From contig NZ_JACYXI010000018.1 in NCBI RefSeq assembly GCF_014842915.1, positions 1 to 64,000 on the forward strand: a stretch of DNA of 64,000 nucleotides. Reading direction: 5' to 3'. Below the pieces are notes generated by a model that saw nothing but the letters and a program-made list of their open reading frames with translations, had not been told where the DNA came from and searched no databases. Both the position numbers and the translations under genes were made by a program. This document shows, in pieces, positions 36,881-46,043 of the stretch; the stretch's first letter is position 1, and every line of letters begins with the position of its first letter. The stretch is from Roseibium litorale (GTDB taxonomy: Bacteria > Pseudomonadota > Alphaproteobacteria > Rhizobiales > Stappiaceae).

Positions 36881-38575
36881 TCACGGAGCATTCTTCATCT
36901 TATTCTTCTGCTGGATTGCTGAAAGCTCAGGATCAGAGGGTAGTAACGCATCCTTTGCTATCTCATAGCGCACATTATAAATTTCGTTAAATAGCTTACG
37001 AGTCTTCGCAAGCTTCCTCTTACCCTTCATAAATCCTAGTACATCAGCTTGAACTGCCTTTGCTGCGGCAACGCTTAGCCTGCCATAATCCAACTTCCCG
37101 ATCGTCCCAGCCTTTCGCTCCGTATCCACACGTCCGTTCACATAACTAGCTATAACCTCGTCGACCTCGCCTTCAGCCAATCGATCCTTGAATTTCGCCA
37201 AATTAAAATCTGCAATTTCCTTGCCCACAAAGCTAATATATTCATCTGAACAAAAATAAGATTCAATATCAATCCCGAGAGTTACAAACGGTTCTGCGTC
37301 GAGGGCTCGAATCTCTTTCTTCCAAAGTTCAATTTCATCCGGATCAAGATAGTCCCTGTCACGGTGAACGATTACAACCGCGTCCGATATATCCTTAATC
37401 TGACGAATAAGGGGCTTCAGAAGATGAATTGAGGTGACGCCATTGTAAGGAAGAAGCGTTGATCTGTCGTGATCATACCCAGAATTTCTCATCAGAAGAT
37501 AAAAATAACTAGAATTCTTATCTTCCGTAAGAACAACATAATCAAATTTCCCAGAGTTCAGCTTCTCTTTTATATCCAATGCGCCAAGTTCCAACAAAAG
37601 ATCAATCTGATCTTCCGCTGAAACTACACTGATCGCACCATCCTGAACCCAAAGCAACCTAGCATCACTGTACATTGCATCCAGAACATGTCTTGAATGG
37701 GTAGTAATTATTACTTGAACATTACGCTCATCAGAAATCGTCTTAAGTAATGAACAGAGCAATCGTTGATTATTTGGATGAAGATGAGAGTCGGGCTCAT
37801 CAAGTATAATAATGCGAGGCGAGAACAAGTGAAGATACGCAAGTATCTGAATAGCTTGCAACAAACCAGTCCCAGATAGATCAAGAGGAACCTCTCTAAA
37901 TCCATCATTTATAGTTACAAGTATAAATTGATCAACAGACTGATTAAAAACGACACTAATGCTAACATTAGGAAACAACTCCGCAACATCTGCTTCAAAT
38001 TTAAACCACTCATCCTTCTGCTTCAGCCGATACAATATATTCCTAAGGACGATATTAGCATCTCCTCTCGCGAGCACGCGCAACAACACGCCATCGGATA
38101 CGAGGCTCTCATTTCTGGAAACTCCGGCGAGCCCTGGCGAAAATATCGTAAAAGGAGCCTCGAGACTTGATAATTTCTTCGCCAAATCTACGTTTGTCGG
38201 CTCAACCAGTATGTTGGTAATACGACCTTTTCTGACGCTCAACCCAACTTGATTTCCATCATCGAAGACAAAATCGAGGCTAATTGCTTTATCTTTATCC
38301 TCGAGGAGACGCCCACCATAACCGAGAGAATAAGGATCATCTGATGGAATATATATCAACTCCGATGGACTTATCGTGGTAGATTTCTTGGTCTGCGCAG
38401 GCCATTTGTTTGATATAGTAAGTGACTGAAAAAGTGAGAACGCAAAGTGGAGACCTTGTATCAGCGTACTCTTACCAGAATTATTTCCGCCAATAATTAC
38501 ATTCACATCAGATAGACCGAATGTTACTCCCTCGACGCGCTTGAAACGCCTAATGCTTACTTGCTTCAGAAACAT
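36881..38575 (-). CDS. Solitary AAA ATPase fused to a TOPRIM/DUF4435-like domain
   Basis: 564 residues, AT-rich. The N-terminal ATPase has Walker A GGNNSGKS (29-36), ITTHSRHVLDAM (H-loop, about 290) and Walker B RIIILDEPDSHLHP (about 255), plus the signature LSGTGLLQAIQI. The C-terminal part carries YVVLTEDKNSSYFY (about 343), VVIVHRDRDYLDPDE (about 403) and DIESYF (about 435), which fits the Glu, DxD and later acidic elements of a TOPRIM nuclease of the DUF4435 type. ATPase plus DUF4435 nuclease is the composition of PARIS (AriA+AriB), including fused versions, so a single-gene PARIS-like defence system is a fair hypothesis. GGGGAGGG lies before the ATG. No partner gene is present. Confidence 0.78.
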   Translation of the reverse strand: MFLKQVSIRRFKRVEGVTFGLSDVNVIIGGNNSGKSTLIQGLHFAFSLFQSLTISNKWPAQTKKSTTISPSELIYIPSDDPYSLGYGGRLLEDKDKAISLDFVFDDGNQVGLSVRKGRITNILVEPTNVDLAKKLSSLEAPFTIFSPGLAGVSRNESLVSDGVLLRVLARGDANIVLRNILYRLKQKDEWFKFEADVAELFPNVSISVVFNQSVDQFILVTINDGFREVPLDLSGTGLLQAIQILAYLHLFSPRIIILDEPDSHLHPNNQRLLCSLLKTISDERNVQVIITTHSRHVLDAMYSDARLLWVQDGAISVVSAEDQIDLLLELGALDIKEKLNSGKFDYVVLTEDKNSSYFYLLMRNSGYDHDRSTLLPYNGVTSIHLLKPLIRQIKDISDAVVIVHRDRDYLDPDEIELWKKEIRALDAEPFVTLGIDIESYFCSDEYISFVGKEIADFNLAKFKDRLAEGEVDEVIASYVNGRVDTERKAGTIGKLDYGRLSVAAAKAVQADVLGFMKGKRKLAKTRKLFNEIYNVRYEIAKDALLPSDPELSAIQQKNKMKNAP

Positions 38576-38682
38576 TCGCCCTCCCCCACTGCACAGGACG
38601 CTGTACAATCTGAAATTCTCGCAAGCCCAAGTTTAATTGACAACTCTTTTGTCAGCTTACTCCTACTCCCCCAAGCCCAGAC

Positions 38683-39714
38683 TTACCCCGCCAGCGCCGC
38701 CCTCAGCTCCTCGACAAATTCATGGGAAGGACGCACTTCTCCGGCTTTCACGTCCTTGCGGGTCAGGACCGCCGGATTGGCGAAACGGGCAAGGACCTTG
38801 CGCTCGTCGTCGGAGAGGTCGAGCATGATTTCCAGGCAGGCGGCCATCATGGCCTCCGAGCCGCGTGTTGCGCCGTCATCGCATTTCAGTGCTATGCCAA
38901 ACCCAAGCTCCGGAACGCAGGCGCAGAACACGCCTTCAGCGCCGGTCTTGGCAAAGACCCGGCCCTTGAACACATCCATGACTTCGGTGCAGAAACGGCC
39001 TGTGCCCGCCACCATGAAGGGCTCGTTGACGCAGGCCTCATAGAGCTTTTCACAAGCCTCTGCCCGGTCAGGATCCAGTCCCTCACCGGTGCCGAAAACG
39101 GCAAAGGCGCGCGCAAGCCCGCTCAAGGGGCTGGCATAGGTCGGGATGGAACAGCCGTCGATGCCGCAGACATCCTCGCTCACCGGTGCACAGGTGAATT
39201 CCTCGATCACCTTGCGGATTTCCTGCTGAACCGGATGGTCCTTGGAGACATAGCCCTTGGTTGGCATGCCGAGGACCTTGGCGAGACCCAGAAAGCCTGC
39301 ATGCTTGCCCGAGCAATTGTTGTAGAGCGGTCCCGGTTCTTCATCCGCGCGAACGAGAGCGGCAATATCCTCCAGACGCCTCGGCCAGTGGCTGCCGCAC
39401 TCCAGATCCTCTTCCGCAAGTCCTGCCTTCAAAAGCATGACCCGCGCCGCACTGACATGCACTGCCTCGCCATTGTGGGACGAGCAGGCGAGCGCGAGCT
39501 CGGCATCGTCAAAGTCCAGCGCCTCGGCGGCGCCGGACTCCACCAGCGGCAGGGCCTGAAGCGCCTTGATGGCCGAGCGCGGGAAGACCCGCTGCTCGAT
39601 GTCGCCAATGGCGCAGACGATCTTGCCGGAGCTGTCCACCACCGCAAGCGCCCCCCGGTGGCGGCATTCCACGGCATCGCCCCGGGTCACTTCAACAGTT
39701 ACGGGATTGGTCAT
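38683..39714 (-). CDS. L-asparaginase (rhizobial/thermolabile type, PF06089)
   Basis: 343 residues. YNNCSGKHAGFLGLAKVL with the preceding CSSHNGEAVHVSAARVML and the following DGCSIPTYASPLSGLARAF is the signature of the asparaginase II/AnsA-like family of Rhizobium, unrelated to E. coli AnsB. It hydrolyses L-asparagine to aspartate and ammonia. The shorter start at MTNPVTVEV is chosen since AAGGA lies upstream and the in-frame extension overlaps the aminotransferase gene. It follows the aminotransferase by 22 bases and is probably in an operon with it. Confidence 0.92.
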   Translation of the reverse strand: MTNPVTVEVTRGDAVECRHRGALAVVDSSGKIVCAIGDIEQRVFPRSAIKALQALPLVESGAAEALDFDDAELALACSSHNGEAVHVSAARVMLLKAGLAEEDLECGSHWPRRLEDIAALVRADEEPGPLYNNCSGKHAGFLGLAKVLGMPTKGYVSKDHPVQQEIRKVIEEFTCAPVSEDVCGIDGCSIPTYASPLSGLARAFAVFGTGEGLDPDRAEACEKLYEACVNEPFMVAGTGRFCTEVMDVFKGRVFAKTGAEGVFCACVPELGFGIALKCDDGATRGSEAMMAACLEIMLDLSDDERKVLARFANPAVLTRKDVKAGEVRPSHEFVEELRAALAG

Positions 39715-39736
39715 CGGCTTTCCTTGCATTGACGGA

Positions 39737-40921
39737 TTACTGGGCAGCGTCTGCAGTACGGGCACTGGCGATCCAGCGGCCCAGCCGGTCCAGCGCCTCG
39801 TCCAGCACATGATCCTGCTTGCAGAAGCAGAACCGGATGAAATCGGTCGAAGCTTCGCCCGCGTAAAAGGCGGAAACGGGCACGGCGGCCACGCCTGCCT
39901 CCTCCACCATGCGGCGGCAGACCTCGACGTCCGTACCGCCAAGGCCGAGACCGGTGATGCCGCAGGTAAGGAAATAGGTCGCCGCGCAAGGCAGCACGCC
40001 GAAGCCGATTTCCGAAAGACCTGCCGCCATCCGGTCCCGCTTGGCGGCAAGATCGCTGGCAAGTTCCTCGTAGTAGCTGTCGTCCTTGGCAAGACCGAAT
40101 GCGACGGCTTTCTGCAGGTTCGGCGGCGTTGTGAAAGTCACATACTGATGCGCCTTGGCAATCGGATCGATCAGATGGGCCGAGCCGGTGACATAGCCCA
40201 CCTTCCAGCCAGTGAGCGAGAAGGTCTTGCCGGCAGATCCGATGCGCACGCAGCGGTCGTACATACCGTCAAAGGTCATCAGCGGCCGGTGGGCGGCACC
40301 ATCAAAGACCAGATGCTCATAGACTTCATCGCAAATGGCAAAGACGTCATGCTGCACACACAGGCTGGCGATGGCCGCCAGCTCCGTCTCCGTGAAGACC
40401 TTCGCCGTCGGGTTCATCGGGTTGTTGATGAGGATCGCCTTGGTGTTTTCTGTGAAAGCGCCGGCCAGCGCCACCAGATCCAGCTTCCAGGCAGGCGGCG
40501 AGACGCGTAGACGCACCGGAATGCCCCCTGCCCGCTTCACCAGCGGCAGATAGCAGTCATAAAGCGGCTCAACGATGATGACTTCATCGCCCGGCTCGAT
40601 CAAAGCCAGAATGCAGTCGGTCAGCGCTTCCGTCGCCCCAGAGGTCACCACCACCTGGGTCTGCCAGTCGACGTCCAGCCCATAGAACCGCTTGTTTGCA
40701 GCCGCCACGGCCTGGCGCAGCTCCGGCAGGCCAAGCATGGGAGGATACTGGTTCGGCCCATCGATCAGCGCCTTGGCAGCCGCCTTGCGGATGTCGAGCG
40801 GCCCGTCCACATCCGGAAAGCCCTGCCCCAGATTGACCGCCTGATGCGCCATGGCGAGACGGGACATGGTCTCGAACACAGTGGTGGGCAGTCCGGTAAA
40901 GACGGGGTTCGTCGGCTTCAT
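39737..40921 (-). CDS. Class I aminotransferase (kynurenine/methionine aminotransferase-like)
   Basis: 394 residues, PLP fold type I. The Schiff-base Lys is in GSAGKTFSLTGWKVGY (about residue 231), and the nearby blocks INNPMNPTAKVFTETELAAI and DEVYEHLVFDGAAHRP are typical of the kynurenine-aminotransferase/YbdL group. Substrate not determined: methionine, kynurenine or glutamine are all possible. GGGAGGAAC lies upstream. It heads a two-gene unit with the asparaginase gene, so the pair may recycle amino-acid nitrogen. Confidence 0.9.
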   Translation of the reverse strand: MKPTNPVFTGLPTTVFETMSRLAMAHQAVNLGQGFPDVDGPLDIRKAAAKALIDGPNQYPPMLGLPELRQAVAAANKRFYGLDVDWQTQVVVTSGATEALTDCILALIEPGDEVIIVEPLYDCYLPLVKRAGGIPVRLRVSPPAWKLDLVALAGAFTENTKAILINNPMNPTAKVFTETELAAIASLCVQHDVFAICDEVYEHLVFDGAAHRPLMTFDGMYDRCVRIGSAGKTFSLTGWKVGYVTGSAHLIDPIAKAHQYVTFTTPPNLQKAVAFGLAKDDSYYEELASDLAAKRDRMAAGLSEIGFGVLPCAATYFLTCGITGLGLGGTDVEVCRRMVEEAGVAAVPVSAFYAGEASTDFIRFCFCKQDHVLDEALDRLGRWIASARTADAAQ

Positions 40922-41062
40922 AGGGGGCGTTCCTCCCAGGAGACTCACAGGGCGGCAAGCCCATCTTGGGCGGTTGTACCTGCGGCAGATGGGAACGTCG
41001 AGAGGCAACCCCTTTGAAGCGGCAGGCCGTCCCGTCTGAATGAACCCTACGAAGCCCGAACC

Positions 41063-41665
41063 TTACCGCCAAGCGGTCATCGGTGTTCCGCCCTGAATGC
41101 TGCCGTCCATTCTGTTCGGCTGCGTGACACGCAGGCTGGCAACAGGGTCTCCCACGAAGCTGGACAAGACCAGCTCGTATCCCCGCAGGCTCCAGGATCC
41201 GACCTTGATCAGATCCGTGTTCATGCAGCCGAAGACGGAGGCCCGCCCTCCGTTTGCCCGCCCCTGACTCAAGGTCAGCTCGCATTCGCGCCCGGCCGCA
41301 GCGACACGCCACTTGCCGAGATAAGCGTCCGGCCTTGCGGCCGAATGGTACCCTGGCAGGCTGCTGCCACCGCCAAGCAAGTCGGACATCATGCCCGCCG
41401 CCGCGTTCGGGTCCACTGACATACGGACATTGCTGCCTGAGCTTCTTGTGTGGCGGGTTCCGTCTTCCGAAACCCAGGTCCGGGTCTTGGAGCGGGAATA
41501 GTCCTTGCTGATCTGACCGCCGAAGGGAGGCGGACTGATCCAGCCCGGCTCGGACACACCATAGCCAGAGGGACGAGAATAGCCATCTGGCGGACCGTCA
41601 GTCTGACACCCTGCTACAATGACCGGCAAAAGCAGCAAGCTACCGAATGTTTTTCCTGAAATCAC
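41063..41665 (-). CDS. AprI/Inh-type protease-inhibitor lipoprotein
   Basis: 200 residues. Lipoprotein signal peptide with lipobox IVAGC. The C-terminal 100 residues (YLGKWRVAAAGRECELTLSQ, ASVFGCMNTDLIKVGSWSLR, MDGSIQGG) fit the AprI/Inh family of small beta-barrel inhibitors of serralysin-type metalloproteases, including the two cysteines. The central region is proline/serine-rich. The protease target is not in the window, so the inhibitor role is by family only. Confidence 0.85.
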   Translation of the reverse strand: MISGKTFGSLLLLPVIVAGCQTDGPPDGYSRPSGYGVSEPGWISPPPFGGQISKDYSRSKTRTWVSEDGTRHTRSSGSNVRMSVDPNAAAGMMSDLLGGGSSLPGYHSAARPDAYLGKWRVAAAGRECELTLSQGRANGGRASVFGCMNTDLIKVGSWSLRGYELVLSSFVGDPVASLRVTQPNRMDGSIQGGTPMTAWR

Positions 41666-42076
41666 GTGTTCCCCAATCCATCAACGCGAGAGTTGAAGTG
41701 ATGGATACAACCAAATTTATAGAAAGAGCTTATCAGGAAGGCAGCCGCGCAAACTGTTTGGGAACATGATCACCAGCCAATTAATGAAAAGCATGTGAAA
41801 TGCCTCTCTCTTTAAGAACCGGATCTGAGAACCACAAAGATCTCAGGTAACAATCATTGCGAGGTTTCTGTTCACCATGTCCTGGGCGTTGCGACAAGAG
41901 CCCTATCAAGAACACGGCCGGATACCGCAAACTCACGCTCCCTCTCTTGCTGCATCGCGGAAAACCGCGTAAAAGCTTCAGGAAATCTTGAAATCCTCAC
42001 GTCCTTGCAGCTGGTTTCCTGCTGCTGTGCTTCCAGGCGTGACAATCCACTACCAAGCCAAGAGCTGGAGATACCC
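41666..42076 (+). other. 411-base upstream region of the SulP-STAS gene
   Basis: Moderately AT-rich at about 41700-41900. I see no gene and no named motif; the promoters of the AprI-type gene (minus) and the SulP gene (plus) should lie here. Confidence 0.4.
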
Positions 42077-43663
42077 GTGACAGCACGCGCCGCCGCGCCC
42101 CTTTCCGTTGCTGACGACGTCAAACTTACCCCGTCCCGCATCAAGACCGAGCTGCTGGCAGGCCTGACCGTTGCGCTGGCCCTTGTTCCCGAAGCCGTCG
42201 CCTTTGCCTTTGTGGCCGGGGTCAATCCGCTGGTTGGCCTTTACGCGGCCTTCTTCATCGGCCTGATCACCGCCGTCTTCGGCGGCCGCCCGGGCATGAT
42301 CTCGGGGGCTACCGGCGCACTGGCCGTGGTCATGGTGTCCCTGGTTGCCACCCACGGGGTTGAATATCTCTTCGCCACCGTCGTGCTGATGGGCATCATC
42401 CAGATCGCCGTCGGCCTGTTGAAATGGGGCAAGTTCATCCGCATGGTTCCCCATCCGGTGATGCTTGGTTTCGTCAACGGCCTTGCCATCGTCATTTTCC
42501 TGGCGCAGCTCGGCCAGTTCAAGGAACCTGATGGCGCCGGGGGCTTCACCTGGGTCAGCGGCATGGATCTCTATCTCATGCTCGGTCTTGTGGCTCTCAC
42601 CATGGCCGTCATCTGGCTCATGCCCAAGCTCACATCCGCCTTCCCGGCCCCTCTCGCGGGCATTCTGGCCTGTTCGGCCATCGTGCTCGGCCTTGGTCTC
42701 GACACCCGTTCGGTCGGCGATCTGGCGTCCATCGCAGGCGGTCTGCCCGAGTTCCACATTCCGATGGTGCCGCTCACCCTTGAAACGCTGAAGATCATCG
42801 CCCCCTACGCCCTGATCCTCGCCGCAATTGGCCTGATCGAGTCCCTGCTGACACTGAACCTTGTTGCCGACCTGACCGGCACTAAAGGCGGCGCCTCGAA
42901 AGAGTGCCTTGCTCAGGGCGCGGCCAACGTGGTGACCGGCTTCTTCGGCGGCATGGGCGGCTGCGCCATGATCGGCCAGTCCATGATCAACGTGAAGTCC
43001 GGTGCCCGCACCCGCATTTCCGGTATCGTGGCGGCGCTGCTGCTTTTGTCCTTCATCCTCGTTGCTTCCCCGCTCATCGAGCGCATTCCGGTTGCGGCAC
43101 TGGTGGGCGTGATGTTCATGGTCGTGATCGGCACCTTTGCCTGGACCAGCCTGAAGATCATGCACCGCATCCCGATGACCGACGCGATCGTCATCGTGCT
43201 GGTGACCGGCGTCACCGTCTATTCGGACCTTGCTGTTGCGGTGGTGGTCGGTGTGATCATCTCCGCCCTCGCCTATGCCTGGAATGCGGCCAGCCGCATC
43301 AACGCGCGTACCGGCACCTCCAAGGAAGGCTGGAAGGTCTACCGTCTGTCGGGCCCGCTGTTCTTCGGCTCCACCACGCGGTTCCAGGACCTCTTCGACA
43401 TCAACGGTGACCCGGAAGATGTGGTCATCGACTTCATCGACAGCCGTGTGGTCGACCACTCCGGCCTGGAAGCCATCGATGCTCTGGCGTCAAAATATGA
43501 CGCTGCCGGCAAGCGCCTGCATCTGCGCCACCTGTCCCGCGACTGCCAGAAGCTTCTGACCAAGGCTGGCCCGCTGGTGGAAGTTTCCGTTCTGGAAGAC
43601 CCGGATTACGAAGTCGCTGTGGACTATAGCCACAAGTTCGATCCGGAACCGGTCAAGGGCTGA
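42077..43663 (+). CDS. SulP-family anion transporter with STAS domain
   Basis: 528 residues. The membrane core opens with LTVALALVPEAVAFAFVAGV and PLVGLYAAFFIGLITAVFGG and contains ISGATGALAVVM and INVKSGARTRISGI, classic SLC26/SulP markers. The last 120 residues (GPLFFGSTTRFQDLFDINGD, VVIDFIDSRVVDHSGLEAID) are a STAS domain with the D-H-S phosphorylation-site region. It transports sulfate, bicarbonate or another anion across the inner membrane; Na-coupled bicarbonate carriers (SbtA-like SulP, BicA) are relatives. The start is a GTG with GGAG nearby; an earlier in-frame start is possible. Confidence 0.92.
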   Translation: MTARAAAPLSVADDVKLTPSRIKTELLAGLTVALALVPEAVAFAFVAGVNPLVGLYAAFFIGLITAVFGGRPGMISGATGALAVVMVSLVATHGVEYLFATVVLMGIIQIAVGLLKWGKFIRMVPHPVMLGFVNGLAIVIFLAQLGQFKEPDGAGGFTWVSGMDLYLMLGLVALTMAVIWLMPKLTSAFPAPLAGILACSAIVLGLGLDTRSVGDLASIAGGLPEFHIPMVPLTLETLKIIAPYALILAAIGLIESLLTLNLVADLTGTKGGASKECLAQGAANVVTGFFGGMGGCAMIGQSMINVKSGARTRISGIVAALLLLSFILVASPLIERIPVAALVGVMFMVVIGTFAWTSLKIMHRIPMTDAIVIVLVTGVTVYSDLAVAVVVGVIISALAYAWNAASRINARTGTSKEGWKVYRLSGPLFFGSTTRFQDLFDINGDPEDVVIDFIDSRVVDHSGLEAIDALASKYDAAGKRLHLRHLSRDCQKLLTKAGPLVEVSVLEDPDYEVAVDYSHKFDPEPVKG

Positions 43664-43678
43664 CGCATTGGTCCAAAT

Positions 43679-43710
43679 AAAAACGCCGTGGTGAAAACTG
43701 CGGCATTTTA
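43679..43710 (+). terminator. Intrinsic terminator of the SulP gene
   Basis: AAAACGCCG pairs with CGGCATTTT across an 11-base loop, just past the stop codon; the stem has one mismatch. Confidence 0.65.
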
Positions 43711-43734
43711 GACTACGGGCAATGACACGCCCCC

Positions 43735-43856
43735 TCGATCGTCATCCCGGTTTGGTGCGTGAGCGCCAAGACCGGGATCCAGTATCCGCGGATCCAGTTT
43801 TCTGGAAAAAGCCATCTCAAGTGGGTACTGGATCCCCGCCTTCGCGGGGGTGACAC
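43735..43856. repeat. GC-rich intergenic repeat with inverted ends
   Basis: Starts with GTCATCCCGG and CCGGGATCCAGT, and ends with ACTGGATCCCCGCC and GGGGGTGAC, an inverted pair that flanks about 50 bases. This is a common layout for short palindromic repeats in alphaproteobacteria. Non-coding. Confidence 0.7.
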
Positions 43857-43913
43857 CCATTTCCTCCCATTATCATTGGCCTTTTGAGATATGGGGACTT
43901 GTCAGCGAATTCA

Positions 43914-43945
43914 AACACCGCGGCTTTCCCGCCGCGGCGTTTTTT
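43914..43945 (+). terminator. Hairpin followed by T6
   Basis: CACCGCGGC pairs with GCCGCGGCG (one mismatch) around a short loop, then TTTTTT. Preceded by CTTGTCAGCG, a weak echo of the recurrent 16-base motif. No gene ends close by, so its role is unclear. Confidence 0.6.
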
Positions 43946-44009
43946 ATGACGAAGATTGCCCCTTCATCAGTCATCACGCCTGTTGGATGACCGTGGCGCA
44001 AAACCCGAA

Positions 44010-44214
44010 GGTCACCCCGGGCGAGCGGCGCGAGACCCGGGGCCTACTCATCCCCAAAGCTTCGCTATGGCGCTCCCCGCGCTATGGAAGCTAGAAAGCC
44101 GTCAAGTCCTTCCAAGCAGTCGGAGCTTGCGGGTTCTGCCCCCACGCCCTTCCATCCATTCTTCTCTGCAAATGAGTAGGCCCCGGATCTTCGCTGCGCT
44201 GCGTCCGGGGTGAC
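44010..44214. mobile_element. MITE-like element with 43-base terminal inverted repeats
   Basis: The left end begins GGTCACCCCGGGCGAGCGGC and continues to GGCCTACTCAT at 44051. The right end, starting ATGAGTAGGCCCCGG at 44171 and ending CCGGGGTGACC at 44214, is its near-perfect reverse complement. About 120 bases of unrelated sequence separate them, with no coding capacity. This is the structure of a miniature inverted-repeat element. No target-site duplication is obvious. Confidence 0.7.
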
Positions 44215-44288
44215 CGTTGCGTGAGCTTCGGCGAACTAACGACACTGAGCGAGAGTCGGGATGACCGGGCGACAGGTTTGGCATCAAT

Positions 44289-44316
44289 CAAAACCCCGGC
44301 TCTCGGCCGGGGTTTC
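44289..44316. terminator. Intrinsic terminator, likely of the GNAT gene
   Basis: AAAACCCCGGC pairs with GCCGGGGTTT around a 5-base loop. It lies about 30 bases past the end of the minus-strand GNAT gene and reads in both directions. Confidence 0.75.
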
Positions 44317-44346
44317 AATCCATGTCGGAAAAGATGCCTGCTGCGG

Positions 44347-44901
44347 TCAGGCAGCCCGGCGGCGCAGGGCGCGGCGGGCGGAACGGCGATGTCCAATGGC
44401 GGACAGGTCCACCGCACCGGCAGCTTCCAAACAGCCGGTCATCTGGGCCGTGGTACCTTCCACCAGATCGATGGCAAGGAACCGGTGCCAGTCGACCGGA
44501 CCAGGCATGGTGACGTTTTCCAGCTGGCCGACACCGAAGCCGAAGCGCTCGTAGTAAGGCAGGTCGCCAACCAGAATGACCGCACCATGGCCGGAGACGG
44601 CGGCCTGGTTCAGCGCATGGCGCATCAGGCGCGCGCCAACCTTCTGGCTGCGGCAGGATTCTTCCACGGCGAGCGGGCCCAGCAGCAGGGCACGGTTGCC
44701 CAGAGCGTCGGTGACATGCCATAGGCGCAGGGTGCCAACCAGGTTGCCTTCGTCATCGAGAGCCGTGAAGGCAAAGGCCGGAACACGGCCTTCGCGCAAA
44801 CGCTCTGAGGTCTTCAAAAAGCGGTCCGGGCCGAACGAACGGTCGAGCAGATCCTCCCGTGCCCCGATGTGGGCCGGTGTTTCATCAACAATGTCGATCA
44901 T
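44347..44901 (-). CDS. GNAT-family N-acetyltransferase
   Basis: 184 residues. LLLGPLAVEESCRSQKVGAR with LMRHALNQAAVSGHGAVIL is the GNAT acetyl-CoA-binding core, with the pyrophosphate loop RSQKVGA near residue 84. It belongs to the YhbS-like branch. It starts 11 bases after the ornithine decarboxylase stop and is probably in its operon, which makes a polyamine or ornithine-derived acceptor plausible. The last 15 residues are unusually arginine-rich (GHRRSARRALRRRAA), possibly a nucleic-acid-binding or ribosome-associated tail. Confidence 0.9.
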   Translation of the reverse strand: MIDIVDETPAHIGAREDLLDRSFGPDRFLKTSERLREGRVPAFAFTALDDEGNLVGTLRLWHVTDALGNRALLLGPLAVEESCRSQKVGARLMRHALNQAAVSGHGAVILVGDLPYYERFGFGVGQLENVTMPGPVDWHRFLAIDLVEGTTAQMTGCLEAAGAVDLSAIGHRRSARRALRRRAA

Positions 44902-44912
44902 GGCGTGAGCCT

Positions 44913-46043
44913 TCAGATGACGTAGGAGGCGAGCGGTGCGAAGCCGTTGAAGCCAACCGTAGAATAAGTGGTGGTGTAGGCGCCGCAGGCTTCGATCAGG
45001 ATCTTGTCGCCAATGGACAGGCTGACCGGAAGTTCATAGGGCGTCTTTTCATACATCACATCGACGCTGTCGCAGGTCGGACCGGCGAGAACGCAAGGGG
45101 CGGTCGCATCCCCGTCCCGCGGTGTGCGGATCGGGTAGCGGATGGCCTCATCCATGGTTTCCGCCAGGCCGTGGAACTTGCCGATGTCCAGATAGACCCA
45201 TCGGACCGTGTCTTCCGCGGACTTGCGGGAAATGAGCACGACTTCCGCTTCAATCAGACCGGCATTGCCGACCATGCCGCGGCCCGGCTCGATGATTGTT
45301 GCGGGCAGACGGTTGCCGAAATGCTTGACCAGTGCCGCGAAGATCGCCTCGCCGTAGCTCGGCACACCAGGCACATCCTTCAAATACCGGGTGGGGAAGC
45401 CCCCACCCATGTTGACCATCTTCAGCTCTATGCCCCGGAAGGCCATTTCCTTGAAGACATCTGCCGCCATGGCGAGAGCGAAATCCCATGCACCAAGATT
45501 GGCTTGCTGGGAGCCGACGTGGAAGGAGACTCCGTAGGCTGCAAGCCCGTTGCGGTGGGCGTGCTCGAGGACATCGGGAGCCATTGCCGGGTCGCATCCG
45601 AACTTGCGGGAGAGCGGCCATTCTGCGCCTGCACCGTCACAGAGGACGCGGCAGAGGACGCGGGCCCCTGGAGCCGCACGGGCAATTTTTTCGACTTCTT
45701 CGAGACTGTCCACGGCGAAGAGCCGGACACCGAGTTCGTAGGCGCGCGCAATGTCCCGCTCCTTCTTGATCGTGTTGCCATAGGAAATCCTGGACGCATC
45801 CGCACCAGTGGCCAGAACCATTCCGATCTCGCCCACAGAGGCGCAATCGAAGGACGAGCCGAGGCCTTCCAGAAGGCTCAGGATCGCCGGATCCGGGTTC
45901 GCCTTGACGGCGTAATAGACGGACGTGTCCGGCAGTGCCTTGACAAAGGCGCTGTAATTGTCACGGACGATGTCCAGGTCCACCACGACGCAAGGGCCAT
46001 CCCCTTGCCGCTGGCGGAGAAAATCGCGGATGCGTTCGCTCAT
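44913..46043 (-). CDS. odc: Ornithine/lysine decarboxylase (fold type III)
   Basis: 376 residues. The PLP lysine is Lys47 in YYAVKANP, and the opposite-subunit catalytic Cys lies in GPTCDSVDVMYE (about residue 325), the eukaryotic-type ODC/LysA fold found in alphaproteobacteria (rhizobial Odc2 is of the same length). Makes putrescine or cadaverine for polyamine synthesis. GGGAG is positioned before the ATG. A GNAT gene follows in the operon. The 500-base untranslated leader upstream contains a short reading frame and is a candidate speF-type regulatory RNA region. Confidence 0.95.
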   Translation of the reverse strand: MSERIRDFLRQRQGDGPCVVVDLDIVRDNYSAFVKALPDTSVYYAVKANPDPAILSLLEGLGSSFDCASVGEIGMVLATGADASRISYGNTIKKERDIARAYELGVRLFAVDSLEEVEKIARAAPGARVLCRVLCDGAGAEWPLSRKFGCDPAMAPDVLEHAHRNGLAAYGVSFHVGSQQANLGAWDFALAMAADVFKEMAFRGIELKMVNMGGGFPTRYLKDVPGVPSYGEAIFAALVKHFGNRLPATIIEPGRGMVGNAGLIEAEVVLISRKSAEDTVRWVYLDIGKFHGLAETMDEAIRYPIRTPRDGDATAPCVLAGPTCDSVDVMYEKTPYELPVSLSIGDKILIEACGAYTTTYSTVGFNGFAPLASYVI

